Shown piece by piece: positions 43,116 through 51,607 of a stretch of 64,000 bases of DNA. The DNA is from Arthrobacter sp. MYb229 (GTDB lineage: Bacteria > Actinomycetota > Actinomycetes > Actinomycetales > Micrococcaceae), in assembly GCF_002975405.1 (NCBI RefSeq), contig NZ_PCPS01000002.1, positions 124,001 to 188,000 on the forward strand, given 5' to 3'. How positions within the stretch are numbered: position 1 is the first letter of the stretch; each line of letters opens with the position of its first letter. A program made the position numbers and the translations under genes. The notes under the pieces were generated by a model. It saw nothing but the letters and a program-made list of their open reading frames with translations, ran no database searches and was not told the origin of the DNA.

Positions 43116-44117
43116 CTAGGAGGGGTTAACTCGTGTACGTAGTCGGACGGTAGGTAGCGCCGGCGCCGGCAATGGCGCGGGAGTGTTTTCCGGAAATGGG
43201 CCAAAGCGGTCCTCCGAGCTGTCTCCTGGTTCGGCGCCGATTTCCGCTTGGTACTGCGCGCGGAATGCGAGGACTTCTTCATGGCTGCGTCCCACGAAGT
43301 TCCACCACATGAGGATCTCCTCTTTCAGCGGCTCTCCGCCGATCAGCAAAGCGCGGACCGGCTGCTCGCCGGCAGTGATGCGCAGCGTGGTGCATCCGGC
43401 CCGGACGAAGCCCAGTTCGCGGTGCTCAAGTGGTTTGCCGTTGACCGTCGGGCGGCCCTGATCAACGAGTACACCGTGTTCGTGATGTGCGGGGACCACG
43501 ATTTCGACCTCGGTATGCGGGTCGAGGTGCAGTTCGGCCCCGCTGAGTTCGGTATGCGTCTTCACCGGGGAGGTGAGGCTCTGCTCGCCAATCGCGAGAG
43601 TGCCGAGGAAAACGTTGAGCATCCATCCTTGGCCGTATATCGGTTCGGGACGGTAATTTTCGAAGGTTGGTTCCATATTGCGCACCCGGTCAGGCAGGGC
43701 GGTCCATAGCTGGGCTCCGTGCAAGATCGTGGTTTCTTCGCAGAGCATTTCGGAATGCGTGATTCCGTATCCAGCGGTCATGAGGTTCAATTCACCGGGG
43801 CGCACTTTGGCCTTATGCCCGGCCGAGTCGATGTGTTCGATTTCGCCGGAGAAGAGCCAGGAGACGGTCTGCAGTCCGGTGTGCGGATGCCGTGGAACGT
43901 TCATCCCGCCGGTGAGCGCTACGTCGTCCGGTCCGTAGTGGTCGAGGAAGCACCACGCGCCGATCAGGCTGCGCTGTTTCTGCGGAAGAGTCCGGGAGAC
44001 CGTCATGGCTCGCGGGCCACCGAGGGGGACTGGGCGGGGCTCCAGCGCCTGAACCTCTGAGCGTGCATCGAGGTTGCTGCAGTCGATTTCCGCCGGTGCC
44101 TGTTCAAGGTTGCTCAT
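43116..44117 (-). CDS. pirin-family protein
   Basis: A 333-aa double cupin. The metal-binding N-terminal cupin has GMNVPRHPHTGLQTVSWLF and the later HSEMLCEET; the C-terminal pirin domain reads ALLIGGEPLKEEILMWWNFVGRS. Pirins act as iron-dependent quercetinase-like enzymes or redox sensors. It lies between the TDT transporter gene and the GNAT gene, in one direction with gaps of 9 and 14 nt. Confidence 0.93.
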   Translation of the reverse strand: MSNLEQAPAEIDCSNLDARSEVQALEPRPVPLGGPRAMTVSRTLPQKQRSLIGAWCFLDHYGPDDVALTGGMNVPRHPHTGLQTVSWLFSGEIEHIDSAGHKAKVRPGELNLMTAGYGITHSEMLCEETTILHGAQLWTALPDRVRNMEPTFENYRPEPIYGQGWMLNVFLGTLAIGEQSLTSPVKTHTELSGAELHLDPHTEVEIVVPAHHEHGVLVDQGRPTVNGKPLEHRELGFVRAGCTTLRITAGEQPVRALLIGGEPLKEEILMWWNFVGRSHEEVLAFRAQYQAEIGAEPGDSSEDRFGPFPENTPAPLPAPALPTVRLRTRVNPS

Positions 44118-44126
44118 AACCTAAGA

Positions 44127-45158
44127 CTAGGCAGGATGCCTGATTCGTGCCACCCATAGGGCGATGGTTCCCGCCCAGCTGGCCACGGCCACCCAAATCA
44201 CTATCTGCCCCAGCGTAAAGAGAGCCGAGAAATCCGGTATTGATCCCAGGGAAAGGCATGCGGTGGCGAGCATGCCCAGCGGGAAGACAATCGCCCAAAG
44301 GCCCGTTTCATAGCTCAGCGGGTGGCGGTGGATGATGTGCCGCCAGATTCCGAAGACCAGCAGCAGGGGGATGAACCATAACCCTATGGCGAGCAACGCC
44401 AAGGTGGTAAAGGCGATATTTGCTTGCAGCCAGTTCGGAATCTCACCGCGGTTTGCCAAGCCGAGTAGTTGCGAACCGGTCAATACGCTGATCGCGGTGG
44501 ACCCCATGAAGATCCAATACGTCGGTGAAAGCGTCTCGGCGCGGTTCGGATAGCGGATCATGCGCACCGTCACGAGGGTAGCGGTCAGCAGATAGAGCGC
44601 GCAGCCTAGCAACCAGATAGCTAAGGCAAGCATGGCGGCCCAGGCGCCGAAGCTCGTATGATGCGCTAATCCGCCGGCAACGGATTGGGTGGCCACCACC
44701 CAGAGGAACCACGACCCATTTGCGTGGGTCAGTGCCGGTTCCGGACGTTCATGCAGCACCAGCCCGGCGGGAATCGCGTAGGTGGTGATCAGCCAAATGA
44801 GCGTCCCGAATATCAGCGCGGTCAGTGCGGCGCCCGGGAGCTTCAAAACCGCCAGTGCGAGGGCTAGGACATTCGAGGCTGCGACCACGGTGAAGAACCC
44901 AAAACCAAGGGCCGGGTTCAGCGCATCAATTTGCACCGCCGTCGGATAGCGCACGACGCGCAGGACCAGCACCGTGAGTAGTCCGAGGAACATGATACCG
45001 GCCAGGATGCAGAAAGCCTGGCCGAGGGCGGAGAACCCGGAAAGCAGCAGACCCATGCCTACGATGCCGGTGGCCATCACGCTGGAGAATACCGACGGGG
45101 CAAGGGTGGCTACCCATCGGGTGAATCGTGAGCGGCTAGCACGCAGTTCTGGGTTCAC
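44127..45158 (-). CDS. TDT-family (SLAC1/TehA-like) transporter
   Basis: A 343-aa membrane protein with ten predicted helices and the TDT family start (LAPSVFSSVMATGIVGMGLLL). Members carry C4-dicarboxylates, tellurite-related ions, sulfite or other anions; which one is open. First gene of the TDT-pirin-GNAT run, divergent from the OhrR-like gene. Confidence 0.87.
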   Translation of the reverse strand: MNPELRASRSRFTRWVATLAPSVFSSVMATGIVGMGLLLSGFSALGQAFCILAGIMFLGLLTVLVLRVVRYPTAVQIDALNPALGFGFFTVVAASNVLALALAVLKLPGAALTALIFGTLIWLITTYAIPAGLVLHERPEPALTHANGSWFLWVVATQSVAGGLAHHTSFGAWAAMLALAIWLLGCALYLLTATLVTVRMIRYPNRAETLSPTYWIFMGSTAISVLTGSQLLGLANRGEIPNWLQANIAFTTLALLAIGLWFIPLLLVFGIWRHIIHRHPLSYETGLWAIVFPLGMLATACLSLGSIPDFSALFTLGQIVIWVAVASWAGTIALWVARIRHPA

Positions 45159-45296
45159 CTAGGTCTCCTTGAAGTCTTCTTTGCCGAGATGTTGAGGCTA
45201 ACGCCTGTGGCGCTCTGCCGCCAAGCCCCGACTCAGGATGCTGGCGTACGATCTTAGTGTCGGTACCGGCATGAACCCCAAGGAGAACAAAACATC

Positions 45297-45758
45297 GTGG
45301 ACAGCTCCAATCTTCGTCGTGATGATCTGCTCAAGCTTGAGCGGCAGTTGTGTTTTGGACTGGCCGTCGCCTCACGATCGGTGATTTCAGCTTATAAGCC
45401 GGTGCTCGACCCATTGGGGCTGACCCACCCGCAATACCTGGTGATGCTGGCCCTGTGGGAATCTGCTCCAATCGGTGCGCGGGAGCTCAGCGAAAAGCTG
45501 CATCTGGATCCCGGGACGCTCTCCCCGCTGGTCAAGCGCCTTGAAAAAGCCGGATTGCTCGAGCGCAGAAAGAATCCGCGCGATGAACGCGCGATCTTGA
45601 TTGAGACTACGCAGAAGGGTGAAATGCTGCGTGAGCAGGCGTTGGATATTCCCCATGAGATGCTGAGTCGGCTGAACTTAAGCGAGCAAAAAGTCGTTGA
45701 ATTGTGCAAGATTCTGGGCGATGTGGTGGACGCGGGAATCGCGGCGCCCGCCGAGTGA
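45297..45758 (+). CDS. MarR-family regulator, OhrR-like
   Basis: A 153-aa winged-helix repressor. The N-terminal LERQLCFGLAVASRSVISAY has a cysteine at residue 19 in the place of the peroxide-sensing Cys of OhrR, with conserved Tyr residues following (YKPVLDPLGLTHPQYLVML). The wing is ERRKNPRDERAILI. No ohr peroxidase gene lies within the neighbourhood. GTG start with AAGGAG upstream. A perfect 20-bp palindrome lies 8 nt downstream of the stop. Confidence 0.85.
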   Translation: MDSSNLRRDDLLKLERQLCFGLAVASRSVISAYKPVLDPLGLTHPQYLVMLALWESAPIGARELSEKLHLDPGTLSPLVKRLEKAGLLERRKNPRDERAILIETTQKGEMLREQALDIPHEMLSRLNLSEQKVVELCKILGDVVDAGIAAPAE

Positions 45759-45766
45759 TTAAGGAT

Positions 45767-45786
45767 ATAGTTGGTGCACCAACTAT
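45767..45786. promoter_or_regulatory. 20-bp perfect palindrome, MarR-type operator candidate
   Basis: ATAGTTGGTGCACCAACTAT is fully self-complementary with no loop, which fits a dimer-binding DNA site better than a terminator. It lies between the OhrR-like gene and the 84-aa gene at 45849 and could control the latter. Confidence 0.5.
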
Positions 45787-45848
45787 TGGAGTAGGCTTAA
45801 GTCACGGACGCAATTGGCTCCGGCGCCCTGACAAATTGAGGTTTCCCC

Positions 45849-46103
45849 ATGGACGAGTCACCACTGCCCATCATCAGCGACACCACCGGCTTGAGGCTTG
45901 GATATCGTGCCCGATGGCGCCTGAAGTATTTGGGGTTGAGTATTTTCGGCCCGGCCGAACGCTCGATCATGACCAGCCCACGCGAACGCATTAAATGGGA
46001 CCGCGCCATGATGGTGCTGCGCGCCCACGAGGCCGCCGGAACTCAGGCCGATGAGCTAACCGTATATACCGCTAGCCGCATGGAATCCCGTCGCCCCAAA
46101 TAG
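45849..46103 (+). CDS. hypothetical protein (84 aa)
   Basis: A small soluble protein starting MDESPLPIISDTTGLRLGYR, basic and rich in Arg, with LKYLGLSIFGPAERS and RERIKWDRAMMVLRAHEA segments. No domain recognised. It begins 62 nt after a perfect palindrome, and the SRPBCC gene follows after 42 nt on the same strand, so the three genes could form a transcription unit with the OhrR-like gene. Confidence 0.6.
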   Translation: MDESPLPIISDTTGLRLGYRARWRLKYLGLSIFGPAERSIMTSPRERIKWDRAMMVLRAHEAAGTQADELTVYTASRMESRRPK

Positions 46104-46145
46104 CCGGCTTTAGATTCCCCGCCGAGAGCACGGTAAAATCCGAGT

Positions 46146-46595
46146 ATGCAGGAAATGAATGAACTTGTCTTGTCCCGGCAATTCGCCGCTCCTCGTGCTG
46201 CGGTCTGGGCCGCATTCGTCGAACCGGAGATTATTACGCAGTGGTGGGGACCGCATGGCTGGACGGTGCAGGAGGGCTCGGTAATTCTCGAGCCGAAGGT
46301 CGGGGGACGCCATGAGCTGACCATGGCACAAAGCGATAACCCGGAAGCTCAGGTGCCGCTCAAGGCAGTGGTCACGATCTTTGACGAACAGGTATGCCTG
46401 GCCAGCGCCGATGGTCCGCATGAGATGACGCTGGATCTGGTCATTCACACCAAGCTGGACTTCAAGGAATTTGCCGGCCAGACCTATGTGACCTTGACGC
46501 AGGGCCCATTGCCACATGAAGTCATCGAGAGCAGCCAAAAGGCCTGGAATTCCGCGTTTGCAAAGCTTGAATCGTTCTTGGCCGAGTACTTCTAA
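46146..46595 (+). CDS. SRPBCC (AHSA1-like) domain protein
   Basis: A 149-aa helix-grip protein: LVLSRQFAAPRAAVWAAFVEPEIITQWWGPHGW at the start is the AHSA1/START-like signature, and the long C-terminal helix ends SFLAEYF. Such proteins bind small hydrophobic ligands or act with chaperones; the ligand is unknown. Its stop overlaps the convergent NTF2-like gene by 4 bp. Confidence 0.87.
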   Translation: MQEMNELVLSRQFAAPRAAVWAAFVEPEIITQWWGPHGWTVQEGSVILEPKVGGRHELTMAQSDNPEAQVPLKAVVTIFDEQVCLASADGPHEMTLDLVIHTKLDFKEFAGQTYVTLTQGPLPHEVIESSQKAWNSAFAKLESFLAEYF

Positions 46596-46990
46596 ATTGG
46601 CTTCGACACCAGATAGCTGCGCGCGGACTTGATCCGTGCGGTTTTCGCTGCTCCGGTAAAGCGCAGCACATGGCTAAAAGCCGCGGAGATATCCTGACCG
46701 TTGGTGATATTTCCATCGGTGCTTCCTTCGCGACCGTGAGTGAGCACGCTTTTGAATTCGAGTGATTTCGTATCTCCTGAAATCATTACCCAGCTACAGA
46801 GCGCCTCGATCCCGTGCAGCGTTTCAAAGCCAACTATTTCCCATTCAATGTCCTCGGTGAGCCACAGCCTGAGATGATCCAGATCTCGCCCGTGCAGCGC
46901 CACGATCACTTCCTGAATCACCAGATGCCGTGGGGCATTACCGCAATTCTCCGGATAGCTCACTTGCATTGCTGACGGTTCGGCGCTCAT
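46592..46990 (-). CDS. NTF2-like (SnoaL-type) protein
   Basis: A 132-aa alpha-plus-beta barrel protein judged by IQEVIVALHGRDLDHLRLWLTEDIEWEIVG and SHVLRFTGAAKTARIKSARSY, which fit the SnoaL/NTF2 fold used by small cyclases, isomerases and ligand-binding proteins. Catalytic role not predictable. Single minus-strand gene convergent with the SRPBCC gene. Confidence 0.7.
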   Translation of the reverse strand: MSAEPSAMQVSYPENCGNAPRHLVIQEVIVALHGRDLDHLRLWLTEDIEWEIVGFETLHGIEALCSWVMISGDTKSLEFKSVLTHGREGSTDGNITNGQDISAAFSHVLRFTGAAKTARIKSARSYLVSKPI

Positions 46991-47068
46991 CTTCTCACTT
47001 GCCTGAATTTGGACTCTAAACGGTTCGTCCCACTATAGCCACCAGCTGAACTCCGCGCGCAAAGCGAA

Positions 47069-47824
47069 CTAACCGCGGCCAATATAGGGCATCCCTGCAG
47101 CGGTAATGGTGAGCTGATTGACCGAGACGGTGAGTGGGCTGTTAGCCAGGAAGGCTACGGCTTGCGCTGCCTGTTGCAGGTCGAATGTTGGCTCAACCTT
47201 GCGCGAGCCGTCGGCTTGCAAGGCTCCTTGCGAGGTGCCGAGTTCGTCCATGATGTCGCTAGCAGTGTTGCCGATGTCGATCTGTGAAGCGCAGATGCCA
47301 AACGGGCGGCCATCGAGTTCAATGGACTTAGTCAGCCCCGTGATGGCGTGCTTGGTAACTGCATAGGCCACCGACCGTGGTCGGGGCACTTGAGCGGAAA
47401 TTGATCCATTGTTGATAATTCTTCCGCCGCCATGCAGCTTCATATGCTTAAAAGCTTCGCGGGCACAATTCATCGCTCCGGTCAGGTTCACCTGGCAGAC
47501 TTTCTCCCAGTCCTCCGCGCTTAGCTCATCGATGGAGACCGCGGGACCGAACGTTCCGGCATTGTTGAATAGCGTATCGAGACGACCAAAATGCTCGGTC
47601 GCCTTCGCAAATAGGCATCGAACCTCTTCGGCGGAGGAGACATCGGCTTGGACCACTAGAGCGTTGCCGTGGCCTTGTGCTGCTTCCTGCAGTGTCTGTT
47701 CGGTGCGTCCGGCCAAGACCACATTCCAGCCCTGGGCTAGTAGCAGCCGTGCGGTGGCCCGACCTATGCCGGAGCCGGCTCCGGTGATCAGGATGCTGGA
47801 CGTCGGCATGTTTGCAGATGGCAT
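47069..47824 (-). CDS. short-chain dehydrogenase/reductase
   Basis: A 251-aa SDR enzyme: cofactor loop TGAGSGIGRA, NNAGTFG, the active-site Ser in NNGSISAQ and the YAVTKHA motif with catalytic Tyr and Lys. The later part (IDIGNTASDIMDELG) is usual for classical SDRs. I start at 47824 because AAAGGAG lies 5 nt upstream; an earlier Met at 47842 would include that site. Substrate unknown. Confidence 0.92.
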   Translation of the reverse strand: MPSANMPTSSILITGAGSGIGRATARLLLAQGWNVVLAGRTEQTLQEAAQGHGNALVVQADVSSAEEVRCLFAKATEHFGRLDTLFNNAGTFGPAVSIDELSAEDWEKVCQVNLTGAMNCAREAFKHMKLHGGGRIINNGSISAQVPRPRSVAYAVTKHAITGLTKSIELDGRPFGICASQIDIGNTASDIMDELGTSQGALQADGSRKVEPTFDLQQAAQAVAFLANSPLTVSVNQLTITAAGMPYIGRG

Positions 47825-47992
47825 ATTAACTCCTTTTGGCATCTAGCCTAGTCGCAGGTGCCATGGCAGCCGCGTATGTGAATCCGCCGGAGCATGCCTG
47901 AAGTTCGGCAGGTCCAGCGAAGCCGATGCAGGTTGCCGCGGGAAGGACAACTAGGCTTGGAAAGACTCAAAAATGAACTTTGAAGGAGTCTT

Positions 47993-48994
47993 GTGTTCCT
48001 CGACGTGCTGTTCGGTGTCCTGCCGCTGTTCTTCGTGATGCTCATTGGCTACGCGGTCAGTTATTCACCGAAATTCCCGCCCAGCGTGGAACCGGCTCTG
48101 AACGTTTTTGTCTTTTACGTGGCACTGCCTGCATTGCTGTACAAGGTGGTTGCCCGGGCCGATGTTAGTCGGGGAGTTCCGTTCGATTTCCTGTGGGTCA
48201 GCATCGTCTCGACGTTGGCATTCGCCCTCATCTGTTGGGTCCTTTTCCGCTATGTGTTGCGCGTAGAGCGCGGGCGGAGCCTGGCTGGCATGCTCAGCAC
48301 CAGCTTTGGCAACGTCTCCTATCTGGGAATTCCGGTAGTTCTCGGGGTGCTCGGCAGCCAAGCCGGTCTCGCCGCAGGCATGGGGCAGCTGGTCCACAAC
48401 GTTATTTTTATGGTGGGTTTTCCCATCTTGGCCCAGCTGATGATGCCGGCAGGCCCGGGAAACAGGCATAAGCCCAGCGGTCGCCGGATCGCGTTGACGG
48501 TTCGCAATGCACTGCTTTATAGCCCGGTTACCTGGGCCATGGTGTTTGGCGGAGCAGTGGTGATGTGGGGGATCCCCATTCCAAAACCGCTTGATGACAC
48601 CGTAGACCTCATTGCCGCCGCGGCAGCCCCCGGAGCCTTGTTCGTAATCGGTCTATCCTTGCGGCGCACCGTTCAGCGCACCCTGGACCGGCGGGCGGGG
48701 ACGGCGCATACCAAGGTGCGTGGAGCCAAGCGAACCATGCTGGTCATGGTGGTTGGCAAGCTGGCGGCATTGCCTCTGCTGACCGTTTCGATGCTCTGGA
48801 TTTTCGCGCCGGATCTCGAATCGATGTGGTTCAACACCGCGGTGCTTATGGCAGCTATGCCGACCTCCGCCACGGCCTACATCATGGCTCACAATGACAC
48901 CGGTGACGGTGAGCCGACGGCGCTGGCCATCGTGATTACCTGCGCCCTGTCGGTAATCGCGCTTCCGGTCTTGGCGCAGCTGGTGCTCAAGTAG
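47993..48994 (+). CDS. AEC-family transporter
   Basis: A 333-aa membrane protein with ten helices in two repeats, of the auxin efflux carrier family: LFGVLPLFFVMLIGYAV, SFGNVSYLGIPVVLGVLG and, in the second half, MAAMPTSATAYIMAHN. Bacterial members carry small organic acids such as malate or malonate. GTG start with AAGGAG 5 nt upstream. Divergent from the SDR gene. Confidence 0.9.
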   Translation: MFLDVLFGVLPLFFVMLIGYAVSYSPKFPPSVEPALNVFVFYVALPALLYKVVARADVSRGVPFDFLWVSIVSTLAFALICWVLFRYVLRVERGRSLAGMLSTSFGNVSYLGIPVVLGVLGSQAGLAAGMGQLVHNVIFMVGFPILAQLMMPAGPGNRHKPSGRRIALTVRNALLYSPVTWAMVFGGAVVMWGIPIPKPLDDTVDLIAAAAAPGALFVIGLSLRRTVQRTLDRRAGTAHTKVRGAKRTMLVMVVGKLAALPLLTVSMLWIFAPDLESMWFNTAVLMAAMPTSATAYIMAHNDTGDGEPTALAIVITCALSVIALPVLAQLVLK

Positions 48995-49148
48995 ATCCTC
49001 GCGGGCAGCACTTCTCTTCATGGTTGAAGCTCGCGCCGAAGCGGGTTCGTGGAACGATCCCGGTGCCAAGCACGCCAAGCACGCAGCGCAATGATCTTTC
49101 GATGCCTCCCTTGAGCCCCACGTCCGTTTGACGTGGGCCATTTAAGAA

Positions 49149-49190
49149 CATAAAGGCCATGCTCGGCGCCTCCGGAACATGGCCTTTATG
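49149..49190. terminator. hairpin between AEC transporter and small minus-strand gene
   Basis: CATAAAGGCCATG (49149-49161) and CATGGCCTTTATG (49178-49190) form a perfect 13-bp stem with a 16-nt loop, between convergent genes. A short T run follows on the plus strand (GAAGTTTTG). Confidence 0.7.
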
Positions 49191-49218
49191 AAGTTTTGCA
49201 CCCCTAGGGGTCGGCGAA

Positions 49219-49404
49219 CTAGTTTCTGCGCAGCAGGCGGTCCAGGAAGCTCGGTGCCGAAGTGTTGATGCGTGCCCGCGGGGACATGTCAGGGTCCAGA
49301 TTCTCGATTGGCTGGAACATGCCCGTCTGGAGCGCCGCGGTCGCCGAGAGGACCCGCGCTTCCTTAGGTGAGTAGTTGATGCTTGCCGACTGGTTGGCGG
49401 TCAT
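49219..49404 (-). CDS. hypothetical small protein (61 aa)
   Basis: A 61-aa soluble protein starting MTANQSASINYSPKEARVLS and ending SFLDRLLRRN. AAAGGAGGG lies 5 nt before the ATG, so translation is likely good. No family recognised. It is divergent from the urate operon, 318 nt from its first gene, and ends close to a strong hairpin. Confidence 0.6.
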   Translation of the reverse strand: MTANQSASINYSPKEARVLSATAALQTGMFQPIENLDPDMSPRARINTSAPSFLDRLLRRN

Positions 49405-49579
49405 GGCGACCCTCCTTTTGCGATAAGTTGATTCCGTAATGCGGAAGTTTATTTTTGTCCTACGAAAACAGTATGTCGGGTGAGCGCGGCTCCTGGCAAG
49501 GGTTTCGGCCTAAAAACTTCCCTGCGACCGAAATTTCCGACAATAAATCACACTTCAAAAAATTTCCCTCGAAAACCAC

Positions 49580-49629
49580 TTGACGGAGGTAGTGTGAGTT
49601 GGCTTACAGTAGTGGAACGAAGATTCCAC
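49580..49629 (+). promoter_or_regulatory. promoter and operator-like repeat of the urate operon
   Basis: TTGACG (49580-49585) and TACAGT (49605-49610) form a plausible promoter with a 19-nt spacer. Immediately downstream, GTGGAA (49612-49617) and TTCCAC (49624-49629) form an inverted repeat with a 6-nt centre over the expected start point. The placement suits a repressor, perhaps of the IclR/GntR type known to control purine catabolism, but no regulator gene is adjacent. Confidence 0.55.
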
Positions 49630-49698
49630 GATCCAAAAACATCGAGTCGAAGCCGATAGAACCATCGGTGGTAAGGGTGTTCAGCCATCGGATCGTGG
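49626..49698 (+). promoter_or_regulatory. possible structured leader of the urate operon
   Basis: CCACGATCC (49626-49634) pairs perfectly with GGATCGTGG (49690-49698), enclosing 55 nt that contain a CCGAT/ATCGG hairpin (49653-49668). It ends 24 nt before the first start codon. It could be a metabolite-sensing or attenuating RNA; no known riboswitch class was recognised. Confidence 0.35.
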
Positions 49699-49722
49699 TG
49701 TAAGAAAAGAGCTGATCACCCG

Positions 49723-50217
49723 ATGGACCTGCATGTTTTTAACAACTTACCCGAGGCAGACGCTGCCGCCGTCTTGCGGCCATGCCTCGATGTGGAGCGT
49801 TGGATCAACGAGCTTGTGGCCGCACGCCCCTATGCAGACAGTGCTGCGCTAACGGCCGCAGCCCAACGCAGTGCCGCGCCCTTTGGCGAGTCAGAAATCG
49901 CTGCGGCGCTGGCGCATCACCCCCGCATCGGCGAGCGGGCTCAGGGAGATTCCGCCGAAGCTTCGCTCTCCCGGGGCGAGCAAGCAAGCCTGCGGCTCGA
50001 TGACGATGTCACCTCCCGTCTGGCCGAAGCCAACCGCCGCTATGAAGCCCGCTTCAACAGGGTTTTCCTCATCCGTGCCGCGGGGCGGAGCAGCAATGAA
50101 ATCCTCGCCGAATGCGAACGCCGCCTCGGCAATGACGAGGACACCGAATTGCGCGAAGTAGCCGAGCAGTTGCGTGCGATTGCGCTGCTCCGCATGTCCA
50201 GCGCGGTCAGCGGCTAA
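49723..50217 (+). CDS. uraD: 2-oxo-4-hydroxy-4-carboxy-5-ureidoimidazoline decarboxylase
   Basis: Third step of uric acid breakdown: decarboxylates OHCU to S-allantoin. The 164-aa all-helical protein has the family motif HPRIGER around residue 66, the LSRGEQASL segment and NRVFLIRAAGRSSNEIL near residue 108. First gene of the urate operon; uraH follows after 28 nt. Confidence 0.94.
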   Translation: MDLHVFNNLPEADAAAVLRPCLDVERWINELVAARPYADSAALTAAAQRSAAPFGESEIAAALAHHPRIGERAQGDSAEASLSRGEQASLRLDDDVTSRLAEANRRYEARFNRVFLIRAAGRSSNEILAECERRLGNDEDTELREVAEQLRAIALLRMSSAVSG

Positions 50218-50245
50218 AGCCAACCCTTGAGCTAAGGAGTACTTC

Positions 50246-50602
50246 ATGGATGAATCGACCGCAGCACGCAGTCACATCACCACCCACATTCTCGACACCG
50301 GGACCGGGAGGCCTGCCTCCGGTGTCAAGGCCACGCTGGAAGCCAACAGGGCATCCGGCTGGCAAGAAATCGGATCCGGACTCACCGATGCGGACGGCCG
50401 CATCAAGACTCTGGGGCCGGCTCAGGTTGAAGCAGGACGCTACCGGATTTCCTTCGAAACCGGCGACTACTTCGGGAAGCAGGGAACGGAAAGCTTCTTC
50501 CCCGCGGTAAGCATCGACTTTTACGTCAATGACGTCGACCAGCATTACCACGTACCTCTTCTTATCAGCCCGTTTGCATATTCCACGTACCGAGGAAGTT
50601 AG
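50246..50602 (+). CDS. uraH: 5-hydroxyisourate hydrolase
   Basis: Opens 5-hydroxyisourate to OHCU, the second step of urate breakdown. The 118-aa transthyretin-like protein begins with SHITTHILDTGTGRPASGV and ends with YRGS, the tetrapeptide that identifies true HIU hydrolases; FPAVSIDF and DQHYHVPLLISPFAYSTYRGS carry the other family marks. The uricase gene starts 4 nt after its stop codon. Confidence 0.96.
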   Translation: MDESTAARSHITTHILDTGTGRPASGVKATLEANRASGWQEIGSGLTDADGRIKTLGPAQVEAGRYRISFETGDYFGKQGTESFFPAVSIDFYVNDVDQHYHVPLLISPFAYSTYRGS

Positions 50603-50606
50603 AACC

Positions 50607-51530
50607 ATGACTACCGAAATCAATGCCCCAGCAGGAACCAAGATCGTGCTTGGATCCAACCAGTATGGCAAGGCCGAGGTCCGCCTGGTAAAAATCACCC
50701 GCGACACCGATCGCCACCAGATCCAGGATCTGAACGTCACCAGCCAGCTGCACGGCGACTTCACTGCCGCCCACATCGACGGAGACAACGCCCGAGTCGT
50801 ACCCACCGACACCCAGAAGAACACCGTCTACGGATTGGCCCGCAACGGCGTGGGCGCCATCGAAGACTTCCTAGTTCAGCTGGGAAATCATTTCACCGGC
50901 GAATTCGACTGGATCACCGGTGGCCGATGGGCGGCGCAGCAGTTCTTCTGGGACCGCATCAACGACCACGACCACGCCTTCTCGCAGAACAAGTCCGAAA
51001 TTCGCACGGCCGTCCTGGAAATCGGGTCCGACGGAGAAAAGAGCATCGTCGCGGGGCTGGAAGGCCTCACCGTCCTGAAGTCCACGGGCAGCGAGTTCCA
51101 CGGATTCCCGGTTGATCGGTACACGACGCTGAAGGAAACCACCGACCGCATCCTGGCCACCGATGTCACCGCCCGCTGGCGCTATAACCCGGAGGCCGTG
51201 GCGGCCGGCATCGACTACGACGCCGTATACAGCTCGGTGCGTTCGCTGATGCTCACCCAGTTTGCGCAGACCCACTCGTACGCGCTGCAGCAGAGCATGT
51301 ACAACATGGGCCAAGCGGTTCTTGAGGCGCATCCGGAAATTGCAGAGATCAAGATGTCCCTGCCGAACAAGCACCACTTCCGGGTGGACCTGGAAGTCTT
51401 CGGCCAGGACAACCCAAATGAAGTGTTCTTTGCCGCAGATCGGCCCTATGGACTGATCGAAGCTACCCTCTCCCGCGAGGGAACCGAGGTCAACCATCCG
51501 GTGTGGGCCAATATCCCTGCATTTATCTAA
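50607..51530 (+). CDS. uox: urate oxidase (factor-independent urate hydroxylase)
   Basis: Oxidises uric acid with O2 to 5-hydroxyisourate, without cofactor. The 307-aa protein has NQYGKAEVRLVKITRD at the start with the catalytic Lys, DTQKNTVYGLAR with the catalytic Thr, FHGFPVDRYTTL, and LPNKHHFRVDLEVFG with the late His. ATG 50607 is chosen; an in-frame start 78 nt upstream lies within uraH. A hairpin separates it from the permease gene. Confidence 0.96.
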   Translation: MTTEINAPAGTKIVLGSNQYGKAEVRLVKITRDTDRHQIQDLNVTSQLHGDFTAAHIDGDNARVVPTDTQKNTVYGLARNGVGAIEDFLVQLGNHFTGEFDWITGGRWAAQQFFWDRINDHDHAFSQNKSEIRTAVLEIGSDGEKSIVAGLEGLTVLKSTGSEFHGFPVDRYTTLKETTDRILATDVTARWRYNPEAVAAGIDYDAVYSSVRSLMLTQFAQTHSYALQQSMYNMGQAVLEAHPEIAEIKMSLPNKHHFRVDLEVFGQDNPNEVFFAADRPYGLIEATLSREGTEVNHPVWANIPAFI

Positions 51531-51540
51531 CCCGATGTGA

Positions 51541-51578
51541 AAAGGGTGTGCCGGTGCGGACACACCGGCACACCCTTT
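51541..51578 (+). terminator. strong hairpin between uricase and permease genes
   Basis: A perfect 16-bp stem, arms 51541-51556 and 51563-51578, loop CGGACA, starting 10 nt after the uricase stop. The tail (ATGGC) is not T-rich, so it may attenuate rather than stop transcription into the permease gene 30 nt downstream. Confidence 0.65.
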
Positions 51579-51607
51579 ATGGCAGCGACTGACGTAGGAG
51601 GTCAGCC

